Shown piece by piece: positions 20,045 to 33,527 of a stretch of 64,000 nucleotides of DNA. The stretch spans positions 947,023 to 1,011,022 of the forward strand of contig KL647301.1 of assembly GCA_000727475.1 (NCBI GenBank), in the 5' to 3' direction. Position numbers and translations under genes: made by a program. This stretch comes from Sarcocystis neurona. Taxonomy: Eukaryota > Apicomplexa > Conoidasida > Eucoccidiorida > Sarcocystidae. The notes under the pieces are model-generated. The model saw nothing but the letters and a program-made list of their open reading frames with translations, was not told the origin of the DNA and did no database searches. How positions within the stretch are numbered: position 1 is the stretch's first letter; the number at the start of each line of letters is the position of its first letter.

Positions 20045-23000
20045 CTAATTTTTGTAGAGTGTTACTAGCATGCTGTCTGCAAGAGAGCGGCTCATTTTTG
20101 GTTCGGTAATGCTTTGGCGCTCGCGATCAGCGGTTCCGTAATCAAGTAAAGGAGAACGGCTGGTTGGGCGTGTGTCAACAGCAGCAGCAGCAGTAGTGAG
20201 GAAGGAAATCCGTTTTGTACGGCGTGTGTCGGCAGGGCGACCAGCGGTAGAAGCATAAGCTTCGGCATGATGTTTGAAAATGCTGTTGTTGTGTGCAGCA
20301 GTAGGTGCAGCGTGGACCGGTGCTGCATTAAGGGATGTTGAAATTCCGGCATGGAGTCCGCCGACGCTCTCTGTTGCATCAACAACCCCCCGGATATCTT
20401 CTGAACTTCTCTTTGTGGCTGTACCAGCAGGATAGGTCTGTAATGCCGACCGTAAAACAGGAAGCTGCGCTTTTTCTTCTCTGCGTGCCGCAGCTACAAC
20501 GCCAGAAACGGTTCGCTGCGGCTGTATCTGAGCAGACGAGGAGGAAGTTACGTTTGCAAGACGTGCGCCCCCCGCTTTATGCCCTCGTCTGTGATCGCTT
20601 GTGTCTTTCGCGCGAACGTTGCCGCTTGTGCCGATACGGATGGACGGTAGCAAAAGATCGATGAAGGCAGCAGCAGTAGTCGCCTCTGAAAAGTGCGGCA
20701 GCTGTCGTGGAGAGACGGGGTGATTTTTAAAGAAGAGCTGCACGTCTGCTGCAATAGCAATGCGTTCTATACCCATTTCGTTGACGCCCCTGATTATACG
20801 CGCATGCCCTTCTTCTCCCCACTTTTTACCCCAGGAGTTACGGATCTTCCAGTACGGCAACCACGTGTCTCCTTGTTTTGCCCATCCCCATCCCACGATT
20901 ACTACTGCATGATCTACCTGCAATAAACAGCAGACGCGGGTTCTAATGGGTGAGCACTCATAGATGTGTATTCGCATAAAGGTACGTATACATCTGTCTG
21001 CAAACATAATTTTATACACACATAGACCCACATACATACACACGAATGTACGTACACGGATGCATACATACATATATCGACATACACACGTATGTACGCA
21101 CATGAATATATCTCTCTCTATATATAAATATATATCCCTAATACACCAACGTGTGCACGGATACGTGTGTCCTCCTTCAGCTACACACATGCGCTTGCAG
21201 GACAAAAATCCGTACAAAAGGATGTGCAAGGTGAAGTTGCTTCCTTCACGCAGGCCTACGTATGATAGAAAGTCACGTGGATAACCAGGCACGCCCACGC
21301 GTACCGACGCTAGAATCAGCCCCCCTCACACACGTGTTCGCCAGCCCACCTGTACGTCTGTAACTTGCGTACGTGACTCTGCCGCTCTTGCATGGGGTAC
21401 GAACTAGCTGTCTCAGGGATCCTCTTCATCAGAACGATGAAAGCAGACGGGCTCAAGGGAATGAGCGATTCCCCTGAGGACGCATAGCAGTCAAACTCTT
21501 CTGTTCTCTGGTGAGTGTGTCTGATCTCTCTGAAATAGGAAGTACTACCTCGTATCTTAACGAAAACGTTCTTCATTTTAGCAGTGTTTATTTGGATGTA
21601 AAGACAAGCGAGTATAACACCAGCAGCACTCTTCGTTTGTGTCCCTGCATCCTTATTTCAGTAGTGACAAGCGGAATGGCAAAATCTCGCCTGCGTATCA
21701 TATCGCTACTTTTGGATCACTTTCAACAGGCCGCATTGAGCAGCACGGGTGAGCTGCTGTTGCATTCTTGGTGACCGATGCATTTCTTTGGACAGCGTGT
21801 TTTACTTCACTTGCACTGGTGCTACTACCGCGGCTACTCTTTCCCCCTCAACTTCTACCGGTTTTCTTTAGTAGCATTCATGCGGCACCGTGAAAGGAGA
21901 AAATCCTTGTGCGACGCTTTGCTAAAAAGACCTGGCTGTAGGATCCTACCTGCTGCTTTGCCCTCTGAGCTTTACTGTGTCAGGATTGCTTCCTTTGCTG
22001 CTGGTAGACAATATACGGCCGATGCCTGTCTTTTTTAGAAAACACTTCTCAGTGTTCTATTTTTGCCAGGCAGGAGCGTAACTAAGCCTTTGCACACGCC
22101 TATGATGAAACGCAGGCGTCTTGGATCTTAACTTGTAGAAAATGGTCTTCTAGCAAACTGCTATTAAGATTAATATGCTTGTTACTTCTCTGAACACGCG
22201 GCTCCCCAACATGCGTTTAGCATTTGCTTTTCTGTTCTATGCGGAGTACTGGATCGAAGGGCAGCTGCAAACGAACGCTAACAGCGGGGGTGCTGAGCTG
22301 CAGTGAGCCATCGTGTTCGCGACATTGCGACTCCTACTTCTTCAGCGTCCCTCTTTTTTTTCATGTGTGCGTTTGTGGCACTAGAGACGGCTGTATCTAG
22401 GAAAAGTCACTCGTTGTGTACGTATATATATATATATATATACATATGTGTATATACACACATGCACGCTTGGATGTGTGTATGTGAATATACATGTATA
22501 TACGTCGGTGCACACATATGTGTATATCAAAGTGCGTATAAATATAAGGATGCACACAAATGTAAGATGTCACGTAGTGCTCATGTATGTATGCGTTTAC
22601 ACACATCTATACGCACCTATGCGTGAATATATGCATATGTACTCACAGATAAATATATATATATATATATATGTATACACGCGCGCGTAGCTATCAAAAG
22701 CTGAGCTACTTATAATAGACGCATATACGTGTATATATTGTAGAACATTGCTACTATCGAAGTATTTGTATGCTGTCTCCACAAACAGACTTTTTCTAGA
22801 ATAGTGTTTTGTACGGTGAGCACAATAGCGGATTGGTTTTGCTGCTGTCCACACACTTAGAGATTCTGTGCAAGATGGGGAAATAAAGAACCAGATTCGG
22901 TCGACCAATTTCTTCGGGTCCAACCCTTGAAAGGGGTAGCATCGAAGCGTCGTGCCAGACACAGGTGTGCACGTCATGTTACATATATTACTCGAAATTG

Positions 23001-26000
23001 CATTTGTAGCAAGTGCTGCGGAAGTGCTACTTCTTCAGAGGCCCTAGCCAGATCAGCGGCATTCGCATTCTTCTTGTCAGTGATATTGATAAGAGAGATA
23101 GCAGTGCTGGGTGTAGCAACCTTCTGCGGAGGCATAGCTCCTGCTGGTACTGAAATAGTGCTGAAGCTATAATCGCCAGTCCTGTGTCAACTATCTCTTC
23201 TCCGATTGACTTCGGTGAGATGGGGAAGTCTTTTGCTGCTTCTGCAAAGGGGATAACGCTGCAAGGAGTCATACGCAAGTTGTCAGCACAACGGCTGGTG
23301 TCCTACTAGCGGTCGGATGCGTCGTAGGAGTGGGTAAATCCGTATGTTGGATGAATCGTAGGAGTTGAGAGATCCGTATATTAGTAGTATTATCAATAGT
23401 ATCGACTATGTTACAGCAACAGTCCTACAGACAGTAGCAGCAACGGTAGTGAAAATGTGTTTTAGTCGCGTCGTGCCAAGAATGGAAAGTTTAGTAGCGT
23501 TAGTCGTCCGTATGTGACGTCCGAAGACGTTGCCAGGTTTGAATTCATCCGAAGATGTCAAAGTAGACTTCCTCGTGTGTACGCGATCCTCGGTGTCTCC
23601 ACGGCGCGGACAGAAGGAGCATGGAGATTTGGGAAGAAAGATTAGTCCGAGAAGGGCTACTACCAGAAGTTTGCACCAGTCGTCCTAGAAGGACTTTTGC
23701 AGACGAAGGAGGAGAAAATACTTGCCACCAATAAGGTTCTATTTCTACTTGCTGTTTTGACGACAGTTGTCAATGACAGTGTGGGGTTTTACGGTTGTTA
23801 ATGCCCTCGAGAAATCCGCCAAGGCATTCCTTGTACGTACGGCCAAGACGTTGTCAGCATCTTTTCTAAAACTACTGTCGCTTCGTGCCTTCAGCGTGCT
23901 TTCTATTACTCGACTGCTCTTGGCAGGTGACCGCTATGAGATGAATGTTGCTACTATACAAAAGTGGATTAAGCAAAGACCCTGTTTTGAGGTAGTAATT
24001 TCTCCTCATATGTGTAACAAATGCCTTGAGAAAATGCTTCAGTGTTAACACGACAAGCAGCAGCTGCATTACCTTTTCCCAGAGCCAGGAATCTCCCGAC
24101 TCCACTAGTCGGTTGTACGGGGATTGGTAAACGCCACTGTCGTAGACCAGAAAAGAATCTGTCGTACATCACACATACGAATAATTCTGCGAGATCGTTC
24201 ACGTGCTTTGAGGCGCGTAGCCTCGTCCAGTGTGCGTACACCCCAAAGAGCGGGGCTTGCTCTCTCCGCTGTATATACATCTTACACCTGTGATCCTTTA
24301 TTTTTTCAGCAGCAGATACAACTGCCAAGTGTGTCATTGTCATCACATACGTGCCTCCTTCTTTCGAATGCGTGTAGACTGCCACATAAGTCCTTCACCC
24401 CCGTGTAGGTACACCTACTGCAGACATGCCTGCACTCGTACGCGAATAATGTGGAGCTTCTTTCATCGGAGCGTGCAGGCAAGAGTCAGGGGTGTCGACG
24501 CAAAGACACCGTGTGAGTAGAATCACACTTATATATATATATATATATAGATAGACAAATATATGTGTAATTAGATATATACATATGTATATATATAGAT
24601 ATATATATGTATAAGTGTACCTTTACAGACAAGCGTGCGGCCACCGGGAAGACGCTTTCTGCAATTTCACACTTCTTCCAAAGTCAGTAGTATGCCGAGT
24701 TATACAGAAAGGTGTATGCATATATCCATACATATATATATATACACATCTGTAAAGCGACAGAGAGGTCAATGAAGCACTATACAGATATATACGTAGA
24801 CACACATATACACGGTTAGCGACAGCTGCTTCAGAGGGGGGCCGACGGAGGCAAAATAAAGGAGTGTTACTGCTAGCATGTCTGTATATATATATATATA
24901 TATGCATGACCGTCCTACGTGAAGGCGCAGGTACAACACATGCGACACAGACGTCTACGTAGCCCTACGTGCCAATATGTATAAACACGTTGGACTATCT
25001 ATTTCTACACACGCACATATATGTACTATGAGCCTGGCGAGAAAGGCGGGGAAAACGGCGATTGACCTTTTGACACATGTGAAGGGAAGCGCACTTTTCT
25101 TCTTCCTTACACACCTGAGATGCAGTAAGAGCTTCGTCACAAGCCGGACAAATAGGGCAAAGGTACACGAAAACATAACCCCACTTTGTGTCTCTCTCTC
25201 TACCTATATAGACAAATATACGCGTCTTACACCTCTGATTACCTGTCGAAGCGGAAAACATGTCTCTGCGTATTTCTCTCTCTATCTACGTGGGTGCGGA
25301 TGCTTGTGTGTGCTGCATGTTTTTAGCAGGGTAGGGACACACGTGTAACCACGTGCTAGGTAAAACGTCGGCCCCGGCCGAATCCAAAGGTATACCTAGC
25401 AACACCGCACATATGTCGACTTCCGTAGAGATTTCTGCGCACACCCGGAGAGGATGGTATATGTGTGTACATGTATATGCTTCTTACCACGTAGGTAGAG
25501 ACACAGGCACGCCCGTTTTTACTTTCTATACAGACACCTGCCTGCTGTCCTCGTGCGTGTGTGCGTGACGTACGCGGCGGTTCAATTGAAGCGGCCAGAG
25601 GTCCGTATTGCCAGAGAGCCTGGAGCATCGCCTCTGCTGCGCTTTGTGCTGGTGCCACAGGGAGGCTCACGTATTTCCAGGAGGAAACTTTCGTCGTATA
25701 GTCGCATGCAGAAGGAAGCTTCTCTCGCTTTGGGGGCGGCGCCCTGCATCCGTAGGCAGCAAGACCTAGCTGTCCCCCTAGGTCGTGGCACGTCTGAGTT
25801 GCAGCGTTCGACCGCGGCGGCGCACGCTTCCGCTGCACCGGAACAGCAGCGGCAGGAGCAACAGCACCACCACCGGCAGCGTGAGATGCGACAGCATCGG
25901 CAGATGGGTGGCAGCAGCAAGGGCAGTGGCGTACACCCAGCAGCACAAATGGCAGTAGCAGGAACAGCCGCAGTGGCAGATAGGCAGCAGCTGCAGCATC

Positions 26001-29000
26001 GCCAAGAGCAGTGACGCATAGATAGCACAGCAGAAGGGAGCGGCAGACGGGCGGCAGCAGAAGCAGCAGCAGCGGCCACAGACAGGCAGCAGCTGCAGCA
26101 GGAGTAGTGACTCACTCTTGCAGTGACAGGGCACCACGTGACGTAGCAGCAGCAAGAGAAGGCAGGAAAAAGCCAGAAAACAGCAACAGAAAGAGTAGCA
26201 GCGGCAGCAATAGAACAGCGGCAGGGGCAGCCACGGCGGGGTATAAACCAGCGGCGGCGGCGGTGGGAGGACAGCGACAGCAGCCGTCCCCGCAGGGAAT
26301 GCATGAAGCGCAGAACAGCAGCTGCGGCTGCACGCGCAGAACGGGGGCACACAAGCAGCAGCAGCAAAAGCGTGAACCGCAGGGAGAGGAGCGAAAAAAT
26401 CGCAGGAGCCTCACGAAGAGTAGTGGGACCTGGAGACGACGCAACAGCAGCAAGAACGACACTGGCAGAAGCAGTCGCCAGTCGCATAAATTCCTGACGA
26501 CTAGGCAACGCAGCCCAGGATTGAAGAAAAAAATTCACGGACGACCATTTACGTGTTGTGTAGAGCAACACGTGGATCATCGAGACTTAACTTCGTAGAT
26601 ATTCATTTGTAATCGCCTGTGCAGTGATATATTTACTTCTCGTGGGGGCGCATCAGCTAAGAGTTCATCAAACGCTCCAGCGGCTGCTATATGCGCTCAC
26701 TGCAGCAGCAGCAGCAGTAGTAGATTTGCGATAACGAGCACACACGGATATACAGAGATATAGATGAAAAACAGATAGATAGATAGATACATAGATGTAC
26801 ACATACGTAGAAAGACATACAGGCATACATATGTATATATACCGGCGGATCGATTGACAAGCAGATGTAGGTACTTGCGTGCCGGATGTAACGTCGACGC
26901 TTAGGCACACAGATATGCAGCCTTCCCAGCAGCGGCAGCGGCAGGAACCCCGCAGTAGTAGTTGCTCGTATGGGCAGCGACTTCGATCTGCCTACAGATA
27001 TGAGAAGGCTGAGCAATTACTGCTACCTCCTGCAGTGACACGAACGTCACAGGGATCGCTCTCCCGCAGAAGCTCCCACGTGTGGATGAGTGCCACCGGA
27101 ATATTGACAGACCTATAAAAGTTGCAACTTCTCATAGATGTTAGAGAGCCTATCATATATGTGTGCGTATGTAAACAACTACGTATTCGCCTACCACAGC
27201 GATACATAAACATATGTGCCTGTATCCAGAGATGACCACATACGTGTTTACAAACGCAGACGTGTACAACTTAATAGGGAGAAGACTAGCTGCTTACCAA
27301 AGATTTACAGCCGAACGTGGCCCTTTTCATCTGGTTGCATCCAGTCGTGTCGCTCTACATAAAACTCCATCGCGAGTATACATATGCATATATCTGCCTC
27401 AGTCTCTGTGTCTCTCTCTTTAAACATATACATATATATATATGTATGTCTCTCCGTGTATATATTTGTATTTACGTTTATATATATATACATACTTATA
27501 TACACTCACACGTACGTGTGCACATACAGAAAGGTGGACAAGGAGAACTGGTATCTTACTCCCTTGAAATACTCTTGAAGACACTGTTCAGAGCGAAGAC
27601 CTTTTTCCTGTGCGAATAGCAACGCCAACTCGACGTAGCCTCCCTCGCATCCTTGGTTGTACACGCTGCATGAGATTCCCTGCATAGATATATACATACG
27701 CATAGAGAGAAGTTACTTTTTACAGGCGAAGCACGTTATGGACAACATACATATACACATATGTGTATGTACAGAGACACCGTCCAAATTCATAGCAGTG
27801 GTTGGTGGAACTCTACGTCTGGTTGTATACATGTGCACAGACGTAGCGTCACACATCTGTATACCTGTCGCAATTATACTACTACTACTGCTACTACCAG
27901 TAGGCCGTGGGTATACATATACATCTACATCCACACATATACTGATGTGGATACATGGAGACGTGCGATGCCTGTGTCGTTATCCTGGATCCCACGTGGC
28001 TGGGATTTGCTGCTAGAGAAGGCGCGACCTCCTCCTTCGTGTGCCTCGCTGTTTTGTTCGCGGGGTAAAATTAGTCTCTGTGTCTCCCTGTCGGGCGTCA
28101 CCTGCTGCGCCTGCGGCAGATACGGCTGTCTGTACACCTGCGTGCGTAGAAGGTGTATTTAGAGACATATCATCGGACATGAAGGTTTACGTGAGCAACA
28201 GGTAATTTGGTGGATCGGCCTCTTCCTGTAAAGAAGTTCGTCTACACAAGTCTCTCTTCGAATTCGCTGAGACCGCAGAGGTACACCTGCTGAAGACCCC
28301 CACTGCATGCGGCTAGACCCTTAGCCTTGCCAACTCCACACACAGCGCCACTTATTCGTCAAAGTCAACTAATATACACGAACACATATACATATATATA
28401 TGTGCATACACATGTACATATATATGTAGCCTGAGGTAGACGTACAACTGTGTGAGCCGGAGCAAACGCATGGAGCAGTGCGCTGGCACGTGACTCGCGC
28501 AGTCTGTCTCGAGGCGGCTTCATGTATCTCTCCAGTGCAGCGAGTGATTTGTGCGCACTACGACGCATGAGGCACGGCCTGACCAAGGTGTCGTCGTGAA
28601 CTGAGTAACAAAAACTGCTACACCTCCCTGAGTAATTAACAAGTAGATGTGCAAGGGTATTTAGGTACTTACAACCTCGTGTTCAAAGCAGACGCGCAGC
28701 TAACAGAGAGGCGTGGCGAGGTTTTCTGAAGCTGTCTACAGCGACATTTAGGTGGGCATGCAGAGAGTGTGGACGTTCAAACGGAGAAATCAGAGCCTGG
28801 CGGGAAGAGGTGGGACGCGCATGCAGGAACGAGACACCCTGGGAAGAATAACAGGCACGTGTTCTTCTACATGTGGGAAGAGTTATAGAAAGCGGTAAAA
28901 GGAAGAATATCTGCACATGTATTTTGCTGTAGGGTTGCTCGCCGTAGTAGACGGAGGTTCACAGACACAGAACGTTATCGTCTCATCCATTTGAAAGAAG

Positions 29001-32000
29001 AAGAGGGTCCTCACATGCACGTGTATACATATGATGTATACATGCAAAGCTGTATCTCTATATATGTCTGTCTGCCCCAATACTTATTTACCGATACGCC
29101 ACTGCGTCTGTCTCTCTCTCTTTCTGTACCGGCCTACGTCGACGTAAATGGGGAGAACGACTTCTGCCGCGTTTGCAAGGCCGTTGTTCTTCTTTTGGAC
29201 ACCCAAATAAGAATGATGTCTGCAAGTGCATGTGTGTCTATCTATATCTGTACACCGTTCAATCTCTCTCTCTGTCTCTCTCTTTTCCTTTCTCTGTCTA
29301 CCTTTGCATAATGAAGAAAGAGAAGAAATGAATTTCTGCGTGCACCCGGAAGGCCGCCGTTGTTGCTGGATATACCTGGAAAGGGCTGACAGAAATTTTC
29401 CTGAAAACGTCATCGTCTCCTGCGTGTTGAATCCAGAGCCTGAAGAGTGAGCGCATCGCAACAGTTCAACAAGTTCACATCCGCAGGTGTCTTTCCCTTC
29501 TATACGTTTATGCTTTCACAAAGTGCAGAAGGTACACGACCAACAAACGTTGCGACGCGCAAGGTGTTGCTTCTCTGCCGTTACTCCGCGGCAACAGCGT
29601 TTTCCCTCGTCTTCGCACTTAAAGGCCAGTCGCCTTCCCGCGTCATAATGGCGGTGAATTTTCTTCTTCCCTGAGCTAGTTGAAGCCCCCCTTCGCTTCG
29701 TCAGTCCTCTCGTTTTCTTCGTGCATAAACTTCTTTGAGGCGTCTGCCTCATTCCCAGCTGCGACGGTTTTTCGTCTCTCCCCCCCACACACATGAGACC
29801 TCTGCTACTGTTCATCAAGTGGCAACAAGGCAGCAGGAACATTTTGCATTTCCACTCGGCCAACGCGGCGGGGCCACAGAGGCCGAAACAGACACAGGGA
29901 CAGAACGAGAAAGAGACGGTGAGAAAGGGAGACGGGGGCAGAGAAAGGGAGACGGACAGACAGACGAGGCAGAGCCTCCCCTGTGCAGCGTGCGGTGTCC
30001 ATTCTGACCGGGAAGTGAGGACTGTCCCCGTGGCCAACGCGTAGCAGGAGCCGCAGTCGCCTTGAGACGGTGCTTCTGGAACAACAGAGACCCTTCGCCC
30101 AATCTGCAGACGCGCGCAGCAAACACACACGCAGATGCATGAGAATACACACATATACACATATATGCCCACATACAAAAGTAGACATATATACATATAT
30201 ATATATATATCTATGTGAATGAAATGCAGACATGTGTATACGTGTATGGACACTGTACTTGCAAAAGTGGTCGGGCCTGCACACTGCCGCGTACACACTC
30301 ACACAGAGGTATATCTGTGGAGCGGCGGGTGCTCCTGTGTAGTCCACGGGGCGTGGGTGGACCGTCCCGTCATTCTTCGCTTGGCGCAGTTGCTGCATAT
30401 AGGGCTGCAGAAGACCTAGGATTCTCCCTCTCTTCGTGTGGAACAACTGCTCTTTGCCTCAGAAGGACAGCGACATCGCCAGAATCTGTACTATTTGATT
30501 GTCTAGACGGCCTATTATATACGTGCAAGCGTGGGTGGGGGGGGAGAGGGGAAGCCTACATATGCAAGTCGAACACACACCCACGTGTCCAACTACGCAT
30601 AGGCGGTACTTGTCAGACCGACAGCAGTTGCGGTGGTGCATGCGAAAGAATCTCTCCATCCCCATTCATCTTCTGCGTCTCGTTGAAGTTGCGGACGCCA
30701 CCCCATACATACAAGCACACACGCATGACGTGTTTTCTTGCGTCTCCACCTCCTCGTCTTCCGGCGACGACGCGGCTTCATATGAACACGTACGAAGACA
30801 GGAGGATTTCTCTTTTTCTCTTGGCGTCACGTGCACTGGGCCCGCAACTACGCAGTTTCGCAGAAATATACGCACGCATATGTGTGTGTCTATGTGCGGG
30901 GCGGGAATGTTGTCTTGTGGATCTGCGTACGCAGACCACAGGTGTCCCTGGCAGTGTTCATCGGTTGCTGACCTGCAGCGACACTAGACAAGCGTATACA
31001 TATATTTTTATGTACGTATGCAACTGGCTTTGTCTGTCTGGTACAACTCGAGTCCACCGGCTGCTATTCTCTCCCCCACGCACTTGCGAGACTTTCTTTG
31101 TATCTTGATCCCACACGTTCACCCAGACTTCTTCAGCGTGCACGCATGCATATATATACATATACATTCGCACATACATACGCCTTCACATATATATGTA
31201 TGTGTATGCACATACCTCTGCACACATACACACAAATAAGAGAGCGATCCGCGTATACATAGCCACGTAGGTATACACATGTATACTTCCCTTTATGTAT
31301 ATGTATGTCTGCATACGTCCGGGAATACAGAGATACATACAGATTATAATGCGTATACAAGTGCTTGTGGCGTGACTCAGTATTGACGGGTTCTTTAGCA
31401 GCAGATACTTCACCGTTACTGCTCTTTCTTGCTTCTCCCCTTTCCTCGTGCAACAACAGTGTTGGTTCTACTGTTGCTGTTCGATAATGAGTGTTGGCCG
31501 CATCGACAAAACTTCCTAGTCGTAGTGCTGGTATTTACAAGAACCGACGAATCCTGCTAGAAAGCGCCGACCTTCTCTCTGCTACAGTGTCAAGGTGCTG
31601 CTGTGTCTCGCGAGCTGGAGCGAGTACCGCGGCTGCATTGGTGCTTCTGACGCTATTTCTGCTACTTGTGCTGCTGGTACTTGCACCGTTACTGCAACCG
31701 CTACGGTTCGTGGTGCTCGGATTGCAACTCTCTTGCTGCTGCTCGTGTTTCTACTACAGACAGCACCTGCTGAGCGTGTTGTTGCTTTCCCTTCTGCTGC
31801 TGCTGCTAGTTTAGCAGGCGGTGGGTTTGCTACTACTACTGTTGCTGCTGCTCCTACCAAAGCTCTTCTGCGGTTGCTGCTGCTGATGCATGTGGGGAAG
31901 GGGGACTTACTCTTCTGTAGACGTGCTCGGGATTCGTCCAGTCGAACTCAAGTATAAACTTCCATGGGGCAGCCGCCACATCGGCAGAACTGGTCGTGGC

Positions 32001-33487
32001 TCCAGCTTCACCAGGAAGGATAGGTGTCTGGGACGCTGTGGCTGCAGCCGCAGCGGCAGCAGCAGCGCCGCTTTCCCCTGTTGCTGCTGCAGCGGCTCCT
32101 TTCTTCGTTGTATGAGGGGCAGCGGCACAAGAGCGCCTCAAAGCCGCTGGACTTGCAGCGGCCGCATTCGTAGGAGCTGCAGAGGCGGCGGCATCAGCAG
32201 CAGGTGGCAGCAGCCCTCTGCTAGTAATTGTATGGCTGCCTGGTTGCTGCAGCACCTCCTCAAGACTGTAAAGTTTCCGGCCGTGGATTTGTATGTAGTC
32301 GCGCTTCACAGGCTCCCAAGAGGCCCCTGCACCAGAGGCAACAGCAACGTGGTAGCAGCGGCAGTAGGAGCGCCGTCGTAATAGCATCAAAAGCAGCTCT
32401 GCACCAACAGCAGCAGCGGCAGTCTCACACAGCAGGAGGAACGCAGGGGCGGCGGCGCGGGCGGCCGGCGAGCAGCAGCGACTGAGGGGGGGCGGTCATG
32501 CCGCAGCAGCAGGGAAACGTGCCAAGCGATGCACCCGCGCAGCAACAGCACAGCATAGCAACCAAGCAGCAACAACGGTGCAGAAGGAGAACGGCAGAGG
32601 CGCAGGCCACAGCATCAGCAACAGACTTCTGCAGCAGCAGGAGAGGAGGCAGCTGTGGAGTATAGGAGAAGAGGGAAGAGCAGCGGCAACGGCGGGTAAC
32701 GAAAAGGATCAACAACGGTTGGGAAGCGGCAGCAACACCAACGGCAACAGCACCGCAGCACCAGCACTGCAGAGAGCGGGCACAGGAATTTATAGCAGCA
32801 ACAGAAGAGGCACGGCAGCACCTCCCACCCACCAGTTTAACAGAGTGAGCTGTAGAAACGACGTGCGTATAATTACGCAAAACACGTACCCGCCTATGTA
32901 CATTCATACGTCCGTTTATACACATCAATGCACGTAGATATACGTATACGTAGGCCGACAACACACAGCTACATTCTGACTTTGCTATAGATATACGTAT
33001 ATGTATGTATAAATACGCGCAGCACACTTTCTCCTTCATATACGATTTTGCGTAGAAGCTGGGGGGGAACCACCAGTTTCTTTTGTATTCTGTTGCAGTT
33101 CGCTGCTGCCTGCCAGGGCCCCTAGCTGTTACTGAAGAAAGTTGCTGCCGTCTGCATGCCACACTTGGTTGCCGTGCTTAGGAAGAGAAGGGACATGTCT
33201 CTCTTCGCTGGCGAGCGCAACTTGACAGAGGCTCGTGACGGCAGCAAAATCCCTCCCTTTCTTTCCTTCACAAGCGCGCGTCCCATCACGCCCACGGCTG
33301 TCCGCATGCAAAGCGCAGACGGGCACGTATGTCTGCTCGCGCGTATACATTCAAATGCCCTAAACGCATTTGCTTGCTTTCCTTCTGCCCTCTCTCTCTG
33401 TGCATACACATATATGTGTATGTATATGGCCACGAACCTGCTCACATATAAAAAACGATACCTGTCCGCATATACAACCGCGTCCCC

Positions 33488-33527
<40 letters not shown>

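Noticed and set aside
33124..33350. An additional cathepsin C exon
   Set aside because: The stretch is open and non-repetitive, but the GC-AG junction between 34094 and 32326 gives a continuous conserved sequence without it. Kept only as the alternative.
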